Program-made: the position numbers and the translations under genes
From: Candidatus Aminicenantota bacterium
Lineage (GTDB): Bacteria; Acidobacteriota; Aminicenantia; UBA2199
Assembly: GCA_030639705.1 (NCBI GenBank)
Contig: DAOWKX010000213.1
Coordinates: 1-5,718 of the forward strand
DNA length: 5,718 nucleotides
Direction of reading: 5' to 3'
Shown: one piece after another, positions 1-5,718 of the stretch
Layout: every line of letters starts with the position of its first letter
Numbering within the stretch: the stretch's first letter is position 1
Notes under the pieces: model-generated
The model's input: only the letters and a program-made list of their open reading frames with translations
Databases searched by the model: none
Told to the model about the DNA's origin: nothing

Positions 1-1535
1 CATTCTGAATTTAATAAAAAGGTACCCCCTTCCTGAATTCCTTTAAGCAGGTTATATCTGCCGATAAAAGCAGGGTTGTGAACCGCAATAAAGTCACTAT
101 CCTTTACCAGATAGGAGGATTGAATTTCACTTTTTCCGAACCTTAAATGAGAAACAGTGGTTCCTCCGGATTTTTTGGAATCATAAGAAAAATATCCCTG
201 AGCATACATTTCAGTATTATCGCCGATAATCTTGATTGAGTTTTTATTGGCCCCAACGGTTCCGTCCGATCCCAATCCCCAGAATAAACACCGCTTGGCA
301 TCCTCGGGTTCGGCATCGATTTCTTCTTTGATGGGGATGGATATATTGGATACATCATCATTTATTCCCACGGTAAAGTTATGGAACCCCGGTCCGTCCA
401 GGTGGTCGAACACCGCTTTTACCATCGATGGGGTAAAATTCTTTGAGCTTAAGCCATACCGGCCTCCGATGATCTGAATATCTTTTCCGAATAAAGCGGT
501 TTTGACATCCTGGTACAGGGGTTCGCCAATGGCGCCCGGTTCTTTGGTTCGATCCAGGACCGCAATTTTTTTAACTGATGACGGTATGGTGTTGATAAAG
601 GCTTCAACAGAAAACGGTCGGTAAAGTCTAACTTTGATGGCACCGACTTTTTCGCCTCGTTTCAAGAGGAAATTTATAGTTTCTTCAATAATATCACTGC
701 CGGAACCCATGGCAATGATGATTTTATCTGCCTCCGGATCTCCCACATAGTCGAATAAATGGTATTGCCTTCCGACTTTTTCATAAAACTGGTTCATGGT
801 TTTCTGGACGATAGCAGGTAATTTTTCATAGTAAGGATTCACTGTCTCCCGTCCCTGAAAATAAATTTCGGGATTTTCCTGACCCACTTTTAAAAACGGT
901 TTATCCGGATTCAGGGCTAATTTTCTGAAATCCTCTATATATTTCATGTCAAGCATGGAAGCCATGGTTTCATAATCAATCATTTCCACTTTTTTTATTT
1001 CATGCGATAATCTGAATCCTTCGAAGAAATTTATAAATGGTACTCTGGCTTCAAGTGTGGTGAGATGGGAAACTACGGCCAGATCCATGATTTCCTGGAT
1101 GGAAGCTGCGGCTACCAGGCCCCATCCGGTATTCCGGACTGACATCACATCGGAATGGTCTCCGAAAATAGATAAGGACTGACAGGCGAGTGAACGGGCT
1201 GAAACATGGAAAACAGTCGGGAGCATTTCACCGGCTATTTTATGCATATTGGGTATCATCAATAAAAGTCCCTGGGAAGCGGTAAAGGTGGTGGCCAAAG
1301 AACCAGCCGAGAGAGCACCATGAATGGCACCTGCGGCTCCGGCTTCAGATTGCATTTCAATCACATCAACTTCCTGGCCGAATATGTTTTTACGGCCATA
1401 GGCGGACCAGGTATCCGCCAGTTCTCCCATAACAGATGAAGGAGTAATGGGGTAGATGGCAGCAACCTCGCTAAAGGCGTAGGCCACATGGGTGGCTGCT
1501 GTGTTTCCATCAATGGTTGATTTTTTGGTTGTCAT
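1..1535 (-). CDS. nifJ: Pyruvate:ferredoxin (flavodoxin) oxidoreductase, N-terminal part (3' end beyond window)
   Basis: The product oxidatively decarboxylates pyruvate with CoA to acetyl-CoA and CO2 and passes the electrons to ferredoxin or flavodoxin. It is a cytoplasmic, thiamine-diphosphate and Fe-S enzyme of anaerobic carbon metabolism. The reading frame is open for 511 codons from ATG at 1535 to the left edge; full-length single-chain PFORs are about 1170-1200 residues, so roughly 43% is present. Domain I (about 1-255) has YPITPSS at 28-34, EMQSEAGAAG at 60-69 and GDHSDVM at 125-131. Thr31, Glu64 and Arg114 fall exactly where I recall the pyruvate/TPP-site residues of the Desulfovibrio africanus enzyme. 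Domain II (about 260-412) has the transketolase-C-like stretch IIIAMGSGSD. Domain III begins near 415 with FWGLGSDGTVGANK and continues with YFSYDSKKSGG and HLRFG. The ferredoxin-like and C-terminal TPP domains lie outside. AAGGAG (plus-strand 1541-1546) sits 5 nt before the ATG and fixes the start. A paralogous 2-oxoacid oxidoreductase is possible, but the colinear single-chain layout favours NifJ. Confidence 0.96.
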   Translation of the reverse strand, partial: MTTKKSTIDGNTAATHVAYAFSEVAAIYPITPSSVMGELADTWSAYGRKNIFGQEVDVIEMQSEAGAAGAIHGALSAGSLATTFTASQGLLLMIPNMHKIAGEMLPTVFHVSARSLACQSLSIFGDHSDVMSVRNTGWGLVAAASIQEIMDLAVVSHLTTLEARVPFINFFEGFRLSHEIKKVEMIDYETMASMLDMKYIEDFRKLALNPDKPFLKVGQENPEIYFQGRETVNPYYEKLPAIVQKTMNQFYEKVGRQYHLFDYVGDPEADKIIIAMGSGSDIIEETINFLLKRGEKVGAIKVRLYRPFSVEAFINTIPSSVKKIAVLDRTKEPGAIGEPLYQDVKTALFGKDIQIIGGRYGLSSKNFTPSMVKAVFDHLDGPGFHNFTVGINDDVSNISIPIKEEIDAEPEDAKRCLFWGLGSDGTVGANKNSIKIIGDNTEMYAQGYFSYDSKKSGGTTVSHLRFGKSEIQSSYLVKDSDFIAVHNPAFIGRYNLLKGIQEGGTFLLNSE

Positions 1536-1605
1536 CTTATCTCCTTATTTTTACTTTCTGAAAGATAATTTTTTTGGATTATTTTTCAAAGTTTCTATTA
1601 GAAAA

Positions 1606-1635
1606 ATAGTAACATATGACCCTCAGGTGTGTCAA
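1606..1635 (-). promoter_or_regulatory. Predicted sigma-70-type promoter of nifJ
   Basis: On the minus strand a perfect -35 box TTGACA (plus-strand 1630-1635) is followed after 18 bp by TACTAT (1606-1611), five of six matches to TATAAT. Transcription would begin near 1599, giving a leader of about 64 nt that ends in a strong SD. The -35 box is only 7 bp from the -35 box of the divergent aminopeptidase promoter. This is a prediction from sequence only. Confidence 0.7.
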
Positions 1636-1642
1636 GGATAAT

Positions 1643-1671
1643 TTGATATGTATGGTAAGTTCTGGTAAAAT
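1643..1671 (+). promoter_or_regulatory. Predicted extended -10 promoter of the aminopeptidase gene
   Basis: TTGATA (1643-1648), a 17 bp spacer and TAAAAT (1666-1671) form a near-consensus promoter. The -10 box is preceded by TGG (1663-1665), matching the TGn extended -10 element. The start of transcription would be about 1678. That lies downstream of the in-frame TTG at 1674, so it argues that translation starts at the ATG at 1713 after a leader of about 35 nt. Confidence 0.7.
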
Positions 1672-1702
1672 AATTGCTAAAATATTATGCGAGATACTCA
1701 GT

Positions 1703-1706
1703 GGAG
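1703..1706 (+). promoter_or_regulatory. Ribosome binding site that decides the pepA start
   Basis: GGAG at 1703-1706 (within GTGGAG from 1701) lies 6 nt before ATG at 1713, which is good SD spacing. The same frame is open upstream to a TTG at 1674, but that codon has no SD and lies at or before the predicted transcript start, so 1713 is preferred. Confidence 0.75.
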
Positions 1707-1712
1707 ATTAAT

Positions 1713-3161
1713 ATGAAAATCAAAAAGAAGAAAGCCATTGACTGGAAATCAATTGAAGGGGTGGTGATTCCGGTTTTTAAGAACAGATCGATTGGAGAAG
1801 TGGTTAAACAGTATCCGGAAGTTGAATCCTTTTTAAAAAAATATAAATTCAAGGGCAATATAAATGAGAGTATTGTTGTTAACTCCACTGAATTATCAAA
1901 ACTGCTGGTAGTGGTGGGGGCCGGTCATGTCAAACAGAGAGGGGATGCAGCAAAATGTGCCAACAATATTATTTCAATAGTAAAGAATTATTTGCTGAAA
2001 AATATTTGTGTTCATTTTGTACAGGATACGGATATTCCCGATACCTATAGCACAAATTTTATTGATTTCTTACATATCAATCATTATCGGTTTGATGCCT
2101 ATTTGGAAAAGAAGGAAAAAGACAAGAAAATAAAAAATATCAGCCTGGTATTTGAATGCCAGAAACAAATCAGTTCTGAAGTCATAAAAGAGAGAGAAAT
2201 CATTAGTAACAGCCTTATCATGGTAAGGGATCTGGTCAATGAAATTCCTGAAAAACTGAATCCGGATACCCTCGTGGATGCCTTTGTCAAGGTTTCAAAA
2301 GAACTGGATCTTGACATTTCCGTGATGAGACAAAAGCAGTTAGAAGAACAGAAACTGAAGGGAATTATTTTAGTGGGCAGGGCCTCTCCCTATGAACCCG
2401 CACTCATCCGAATCGGTTATACCCCGGATAACTATAAAAAAACCCTTATTGTGGTCGGGAAAGGAATCACCTTTGATTCCGGGGGATTGAATATTAAAGT
2501 GGGTAATTACATGGAAGAAATGAAATGTGATATGGCTGGGGCCGCAACGGTATTGGGAATTATCAAATCTGCTGCGGAACTAAAACTTCCGGTTAGAATC
2601 ATTGCTTATGCCGGCATTGCGGAAAATATGCCCGGTCGTCAGGCCTATAAGCCGGGTGATATTATTACCTACAAAAATAATAAAACCGTTGAGGTGGTTA
2701 ACACTGATGCCGAAGGCCGGTTGGTACTGGCAGACGCTCTTATCCAAGCTGCCAAAGAAAAACCGGATTATATTGTGGAGTTTTCAACTTTGACAGGAGC
2801 CATTCTGGTGGCTTTAGGAGATATGATTGCCGGGGTGATGTGTGACAATCAAAGATTCACCCGATTACTGGAAAGATCTTCGGAGAAAACCTGTGATTTC
2901 CTATGGGAAATGCCCTTGTTTGAAGAATATAAGGAAAGTATCAAATCGAAAGTCGCCCATATAAAAAATGCCGATTACAAAGGGGCATCCTCAATCAAGG
3001 CCGGACTTTTTTTAAAAGAATTCACAGATAATATTCATTTTGCCCATATCGATATCGCCGGGACAGCCTTTTTATCCAAAACCAATGCCTTTTATTCCCA
3101 GCAGGGAGCCACGGGATTTGGCATACGTCTGATAATCGAATTCATGAATTGGTTACGATAG
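1713..3161 (+). CDS. pepA: Leucyl aminopeptidase, peptidase family M17
   Basis: This is a cytoplasmic, probably hexameric, two-metal aminopeptidase that removes N-terminal residues (often Leu) from peptides in protein turnover. The product is 482 residues with the start at 1713; E. coli PepA is 503. A divergent N-terminal M17 domain (about 15-155) starts with a lysine-rich MKIKKKK. The catalytic domain (about 165-480) carries RDLVNEIP at 172-179, VGKGITFDSGG ending at 258, and the family signature NTDAEGRL (330-337). Expected metal ligands are Lys250, Asp255, Asp273, Asp332 and Glu334; the catalytic pair is Lys262 and Arg336. All fit the E. coli residues (270, 275, 293, 352, 354, 282, 356) at a constant offset of 20, so the enzyme should be active. 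The C-terminal AHIDIAGTAF and ATGFGIRL are also typical. It is transcribed divergently from nifJ from its own promoter. No clear terminator follows, so some read-through into the BFN gene 98 bp downstream is possible. DNA binding, known for E. coli PepA, cannot be judged here. Confidence 0.96.
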   Translation: MKIKKKKAIDWKSIEGVVIPVFKNRSIGEVVKQYPEVESFLKKYKFKGNINESIVVNSTELSKLLVVVGAGHVKQRGDAAKCANNIISIVKNYLLKNICVHFVQDTDIPDTYSTNFIDFLHINHYRFDAYLEKKEKDKKIKNISLVFECQKQISSEVIKEREIISNSLIMVRDLVNEIPEKLNPDTLVDAFVKVSKELDLDISVMRQKQLEEQKLKGIILVGRASPYEPALIRIGYTPDNYKKTLIVVGKGITFDSGGLNIKVGNYMEEMKCDMAGAATVLGIIKSAAELKLPVRIIAYAGIAENMPGRQAYKPGDIITYKNNKTVEVVNTDAEGRLVLADALIQAAKEKPDYIVEFSTLTGAILVALGDMIAGVMCDNQRFTRLLERSSEKTCDFLWEMPLFEEYKESIKSKVAHIKNADYKGASSIKAGLFLKEFTDNIHFAHIDIAGTAFLSKTNAFYSQQGATGFGIRLIIEFMNWLR

Positions 3162-3223
3162 TTGATCAGAAAAACAAACAAAAAGACATTATTGTTAAAA
3201 TAATTCTTTATTTGGGTTAAAAA

Positions 3224-3252
3224 TTGACAAAACCTGGTTTTGATACTATATA
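3224..3252 (+). promoter_or_regulatory. Predicted promoter of the BFN nuclease gene (start of transcription at or near the ATG)
   Basis: A perfect TTGACA (3224-3229), a 17 bp spacer and TATATA (3247-3252) make a good sigma-70-type promoter. The usual distance from the -10 box puts the transcript start at about 3258-3261, essentially on the ATG at 3260. The mRNA could therefore be leaderless or nearly so. Confidence 0.6.
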
Positions 3253-3259
3253 GAAAGAT

Positions 3260-3754
3260 ATGGAACAACTTATTGAAGTAAAATTAATGGGACTGATAAT
3301 GGATCCCATATCCAAGACTCCGGTCATGATTTTAAAACCAATCAATGATAAAAAAATCATTCCCATCTGGATTGGTGGGTTTGAAGCCAACGCCATTACC
3401 ATGGAACTGGAAAATATTGCTCCACCCAGGCCGATGACCCATGATCTCATCAAAAATTTATTGTTTCATTTCGATGCTGAAGTTGAAAAAGTCGTGGTTA
3501 CGGATATTGTTGAAAATACCTATTTTGCTGAACTGTATGTCAAGCATAACGGTGAGGTAATCCCGGTGGATTGCAGGCCATCGGATGCGATAGCCATAGC
3601 CCTGAAAAACAAATCAAAAATTTTTATTTCTGAAGATGTCTATAATTCATCTGTTCTGTCTGATTTTTTCACCAATTTTTTGGATAATGAAGAAAAATTA
3701 GATAAATGGTTTAATTCCTTGAGCCCTGATGATTTTGGAAATATTGAACAATAA
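3260..3754 (+). CDS. Bifunctional nuclease (BFN, DUF151) domain protein
   Basis: Members of the BFN/DUF151 family, such as Thermotoga TM0160 and plant BBD proteins, are reported to have DNase and RNase activity; the physiological substrate in bacteria is unclear. The 164-residue product is near the usual family length. The BFN domain covers about residues 4-135, with IEVKLMGLIMDP at 5-16, IIPIWIGGFEANAI at 33-46, RPMTHDLI at 57-64 and the strongly conserved RPSDAIAIAL from Arg106, where Asp109 is a likely functional residue. The acidic tail ends in LSPDDFG, a conserved-looking C-terminus seen in many anaerobic homologues; no UvrB/UvrC motif follows, unlike some family members. The ATG at 3260 is chosen because family members usually start just before the IEVK strand. 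Only a weak GAAAG precedes it, in line with a possible leaderless transcript. The gene has its own promoter and converges with mazG. Confidence 0.92.
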   Translation: MEQLIEVKLMGLIMDPISKTPVMILKPINDKKIIPIWIGGFEANAITMELENIAPPRPMTHDLIKNLLFHFDAEVEKVVVTDIVENTYFAELYVKHNGEVIPVDCRPSDAIAIALKNKSKIFISEDVYNSSVLSDFFTNFLDNEEKLDKWFNSLSPDDFGNIEQ

Positions 3755-3800
3755 ATATATAAATCAATCATAGATCATCAATTATTCACAGAGCCCAATT
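3755..3800. other. Convergent intergenic gap between BFN gene and mazG, no clear terminator
   Basis: These 46 bp separate the two convergent stop codons. The stretch is A+T-rich, but I find no G+C-rich stem followed by a T run on either strand. Termination here may be factor-dependent, or the transcripts may overlap at their 3' ends. Confidence 0.5.
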
Positions 3801-4643
3801 TTACTCGGTATTTAGAGATTTAAAATTATTCTTTTTTGCTTCCTGCCAGAGTGCTTCCATTTCTTCGAGTGTGGCTTCATGAATATCTTTACCCTGCTTT
3901 TTTAATTGTTTTTCAATATACCTGAAACGGGTTGTAAATTTTTGATTTGTTTTTTTAAGAGCGAATTCCGGATTGATGTCCATCAGCCGGGCAATATTGC
4001 TGACAGCAAACAGGATATCACCGATCTCATCACTGATTTCCTCCTTTTTGTCTGGAATACCGGGGATTGAACGGATTTTAGCTTGTGCCTGGATTGCCTT
4101 TTTCAATTCCCCGATTTCTTCCCCGGCTTTTTCCAATGCTTTGAGGGCAGCTGTTTCTGCTGGAGATGAATCTTTCCAGTCGAATCCGGCACTGGATGCC
4201 TGTTCGGCAATTTTTTTGGCAGCCAGAAGGGCAGAAATTTTTTCAGGATAATCGGAAATGATACTGGGATTATTCTTTTCAATTTTTTTTATTTTCTCCC
4301 AGTTGGACCGTACATCCTGAGGGGTTTTAACCCTGACATCAGAAAAAATATGGGGGTGTCTGTTGATGAGTTTTTTACTAATGCGTTTGATGACATCTTT
4401 TATGTTGAAGTTTTGCTTCTCATGATGGATTTGAGCTAAAAAAATGATCTGCAGGAGTAAGTCACCCAGTTCTTCTAATTGCCCGGTACTTGATTTCGCA
4501 TCAATGGCTTCAATAAGTTCATAGGCTTCTTCGATAATATACTCTTTAAGTGTGGCTTCTGTTTGTTGTAAATCCCATGGGCATCCCTTTTGGGGATCTC
4601 TGAGTTGTCTCATAATTTTGATTAGTTTGGTAAATTCTTTCAT
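3801..4643 (-). CDS. mazG: Nucleoside triphosphate pyrophosphohydrolase MazG
   Basis: MazG hydrolyses (d)NTPs to (d)NMPs plus pyrophosphate; in the cytoplasm it cleans aberrant nucleotides and in E. coli also affects the stringent response. The product is 280 residues (E. coli 263) with the usual two MazG domains. The N-terminal domain begins with LRDPQKGCPWD (14-24) and carries the metal-binding EExxE motif at Glu38, Glu39 and Glu42 with ExxD at Glu58 and Asp61. A linker with NRHPHIF (94-100) and NWEKIKK (114-120) follows. The C-terminal domain repeats the motif with Glu175, Glu176, Glu179 and then Glu206, Asp209. Both acidic clusters are complete; in E. coli the C-terminal domain carries the activity. 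ATG at 4643 is the best start because it precedes the conserved N-terminus, but there is no SD; nine A residues end 4 nt before it. No mazE/mazF toxin-antitoxin genes are beside it, so this is the housekeeping form. Confidence 0.95.
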   Translation of the reverse strand: MKEFTKLIKIMRQLRDPQKGCPWDLQQTEATLKEYIIEEAYELIEAIDAKSSTGQLEELGDLLLQIIFLAQIHHEKQNFNIKDVIKRISKKLINRHPHIFSDVRVKTPQDVRSNWEKIKKIEKNNPSIISDYPEKISALLAAKKIAEQASSAGFDWKDSSPAETAALKALEKAGEEIGELKKAIQAQAKIRSIPGIPDKKEEISDEIGDILFAVSNIARLMDINPEFALKKTNQKFTTRFRYIEKQLKKQGKDIHEATLEEMEALWQEAKKNNFKSLNTE

Positions 4644-4679
4644 CTTGTTTTTTTTTAGAATAAATGGTAAAATAACTAT

Positions 4680-4707
4680 ATTATAAAGGTTTTATATTTA
4701 TTGACAA
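4680..4707 (-). promoter_or_regulatory. Predicted promoter of mazG
   Basis: On the minus strand TTGTCA (plus-strand 4702-4707) is followed after 16 bp by a perfect TATAAT (4680-4685). Transcription would start near 4672, giving a leader of about 29 nt that contains an A9 run (4648-4656) and no SD. The -35 hexamer shares its bases with a TTGACA on the plus strand (4701-4706). Confidence 0.65.
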
Positions 4708-4725
4708 GATAAATATAAAATTCTT

Positions 4726-4734
4726 TGTTAAAAT
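4726..4734 (+). promoter_or_regulatory. Possible extended -10 promoter for the DUF1844 gene pair
   Basis: TGT plus TAAAAT (TAAAAT at 4729-4734) matches an extended -10 element. The nearest TTGACA (4701-4706) is 22 bp upstream, too far for normal use, so the promoter would depend on the extended -10. Transcription would start near 4741, after an in-frame TTG at 4725 and just before the candidate ATGs at 4752 and 4767. The region is so A+T-rich that chance matches are expected. Confidence 0.4.
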
Positions 4735-4766
4735 ATATCAATAAGACTTTAATGAGAAGAGAGGAG

Positions 4767-5018
4767 ATGAAGAGAGATATTAAATCAATCGTTACCCTGC
4801 TGGCCACCCAGAGTATGATTAATCTCGGTGAAATTGCCGATCCAATAACAAAGAAAACAACAATCAACCTGGATAATGCAAAGATATTTATAGATCTGGT
4901 AGATGTCCTGGAGAAGAAAACCACAGGAAATTTATCCAAAGAAGAAAAAGGATTTATCAATGATGTTTTAAAAAATTTAAACCAGGTGTATCAAAACAAA
5001 TCCAGAGAGGGGAACTGA
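4767..5018 (+). CDS. DUF1844 family small protein of unknown function
   Basis: The predicted 83-residue product is soluble and helical, with no signal peptide or membrane segment. It matches my memory of the DUF1844 family: an initial helix containing TLLATQSMINLGEI (10-23), a short DP-containing turn (25-26), a strand-like TTINLDNAK (31-39), then FIDLVDVLEKKTTGNLS (41-57) and a helix with KEEKGFINDVLKNL (58-71). Family proteins are about 80-120 residues and none has a known biochemical role to my knowledge. The start is uncertain: ATG at 4767 is preceded by the purine-rich GAGAAGAGAGGAG (4754-4766), though its AGGAG abuts the start codon. ATG at 4752 would give 88 residues but has no SD. TTG at 4725 is unlikely because it lies upstream of the predicted transcript start. 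The stop codon is 1 bp from the next ATG, so the two genes are almost certainly co-transcribed and perhaps translationally coupled. Confidence 0.83.
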   Translation: MKRDIKSIVTLLATQSMINLGEIADPITKKTTINLDNAKIFIDLVDVLEKKTTGNLSKEEKGFINDVLKNLNQVYQNKSREGN

Positions 5019-5019
5019 G

Positions 5020-5718
5020 ATGAAAAAAAAAGTTACATTTCTTATTTTATTTTTTTGGCTTGTTTTGTTTTTAGTTCCCAAGAGTAATCCCTGGGGGGAA
5101 TTAAAAAAAATCTATTTTTATGATTCCTTAAAAAAGTATGATAAGGTATTAGAAAGTCTTAAAAGTGTTGACATCACTCAAATTAAGCGAAGCGATAAAA
5201 AAGAATTTGCCAAACGATTTATTCATCTTGGGGATAAATATTTCTCAACGGGTCGATTGGATTTATCAGAAAAGTTTTATCAAAGGGTTCTCAAGATTTC
5301 CCCGGATTACTGGTTCATTTTTAACAGACTGGAAAAGATCAATCGCAAAGAAGGAAATATCTTTTTTAATTTTAAAAATTCGTTTCAGCAGTTTTCAACC
5401 ATTCTAAAAGATTTTGAAGCCTCATTTATTTTATTCAATAACTTTTTTAACATTTTGTTCTTTTCTTCTATTTTAATTTTTTTCATATTAGGGATTGTTT
5501 TATTCATAAAATATTTCAAGCTGGCCGGAAATGATCTGTTGATCGATAAAAATAACAATCTTTCGATGAAAATGGTTTTTTTCATTGGAGTGGTCCTTAT
5601 TTGGCCCCTGCTTATTTTTTCAGGGTGGATTATTTATCCATTCTTAATCATGGGTTTTTTATGGAATTATATGAATGATATTGAGAGGAAGAGTATTGTT
5701 TTTGGTATCATCATAATC
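5020..5718 (+). CDS. TPR-containing multi-pass membrane protein, unknown function (3' end beyond window)
   Basis: The frame is open from ATG at 5020 for 233 codons to the right edge, with GAGGGG (5007-5012) 7 nt upstream. Residues 1-20 form a signal peptide or anchor: MKKK, a hydrophobic stretch at about 5-19, then a polar PKSNPWG. Residues about 64-97 fit one tetratricopeptide repeat: Leu70, Gly71, Tyr74, Ser83, Tyr87 and Pro95 fall at consensus positions 7, 8, 11, 20, 24 and 32. Hydrophobic segments at about 142-164, 185-200, 202-216 and from 225 onward look like membrane spans, so the TPR part is probably extracytoplasmic. The product is very rich in Phe (about 33 of 233) and Lys. The TPR-then-membrane order superficially resembles BatE-like proteins, but no BatA/B/D neighbours are visible, and more TPRs may follow outside the window. 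I cannot assign a function. It follows the DUF1844 gene by 1 bp. Confidence 0.85.
   Translation, partial: MKKKVTFLILFFWLVLFLVPKSNPWGELKKIYFYDSLKKYDKVLESLKSVDITQIKRSDKKEFAKRFIHLGDKYFSTGRLDLSEKFYQRVLKISPDYWFIFNRLEKINRKEGNIFFNFKNSFQQFSTILKDFEASFILFNNFFNILFFSSILIFFILGIVLFIKYFKLAGNDLLIDKNNNLSMKMVFFIGVVLIWPLLIFSGWIIYPFLIMGFLWNYMNDIERKSIVFGIIII

Noticed and set aside
143..643. Short open frames overlapping nifJ on both strands
   Set aside because: They lie inside the conserved PFOR coding frame, show no recognisable protein features, and are explained as chance frames.
1554..1564. Small hairpin CTTTCTGAAAG in the nifJ leader close to the SD
   Set aside because: Only four base pairs with a three-base loop; too weak to propose attenuation or an RNA switch.
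1613..1618. CATATG palindrome within the nifJ promoter spacer as an operator
   Set aside because: Six bases of self-complementary sequence are common by chance, and no longer dyad or recognisable Rex or Fnr-type site surrounds it.
1674..1712. N-terminal extension of the aminopeptidase from TTG at 1674
   Set aside because: The TTG has no SD and overlaps the predicted transcript start, while ATG at 1713 has GGAG at 6 nt spacing.
3188..3204. Inverted repeat ATTATT-5 nt-AATAAT after pepA as a possible terminator
   Set aside because: The stem is six A-T pairs only with no G+C, and the following bases are not a clean T run. Such a repeat is expected by chance in this A+T-rich gap.
3973..4251. 92-codon open frame opposite mazG
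   Set aside because: It is antisense to the conserved MazG linker and C-terminal domain, has low-complexity Ser/Ala/Ile composition and no family resemblance.
3801..4643. MazG as part of a toxin-antitoxin or phage-defence module
   Set aside because: It is the full-length two-domain housekeeping form with no mazE, mazF or defence genes next to it; the neighbours are a BFN nuclease and a DUF1844 gene.
4676..4960. 94-codon open frame opposite the DUF1844 gene
   Set aside because: It is antisense to a recognisable DUF1844 sequence and runs through the A+T-rich promoter region; no protein features support it.

Overview
The window reads as ordinary chromosomal DNA from an anaerobic bacterium. It is A+T-rich, with TTGACA/TATAAT-like promoters and Shine-Dalgarno (SD) sites in front of several genes. 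Anaerobic metabolism is inferred from a pyruvate:ferredoxin oxidoreductase. A DUF151/BFN bifunctional nuclease together with a DUF1844 protein fits Acidobacteriota (for example Aminicenantia-like), Deltaproteobacteria-like or related deep anaerobic lineages. The canonical sigma-70 promoters argue against Bacteroidota. The taxonomic guess is weak and rests on gene content alone.

Layout: (1) 1-1535, minus strand, is the N-terminal 511 codons of nifJ (PFOR), running off the left edge. (2) 1536-1712 is a divergent control region with two strong back-to-back promoters, one for nifJ and one for the aminopeptidase gene. (3) 1713-3161, plus strand, is a complete M17 leucyl aminopeptidase with all expected metal and catalytic residues. 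(4) 3260-3754, plus strand, is a BFN-domain nuclease whose own promoter places the transcript start almost on the start codon. (5) 3801-4643, minus strand, is mazG, convergent with the BFN gene (46 bp between stop codons, no recognisable terminator). (6) 4644-4766 is an A+T-rich divergent region with a good promoter for mazG and a possible extended -10 promoter for the rightward genes. (7) 4767-5018, plus strand, is a small DUF1844 protein, followed 1 bp later by (8) 5020 to the right edge, a partial membrane protein with a signal-like N-terminus, one TPR and several transmembrane segments.

Functionally this is a mix of central anaerobic carbon metabolism (PFOR), peptide turnover (PepA), nucleic acid degradation (BFN), nucleotide-pool sanitation (MazG) and two uncharacterised proteins that look co-transcribed. 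I see no mobile elements, CRISPR arrays, tRNA or rRNA genes, or defence system. The points most worth checking are the promoter architectures, the possible leaderless BFN mRNA and the DUF1844/TPR-membrane gene pair. No gene-free stretch exceeds 300 bases.
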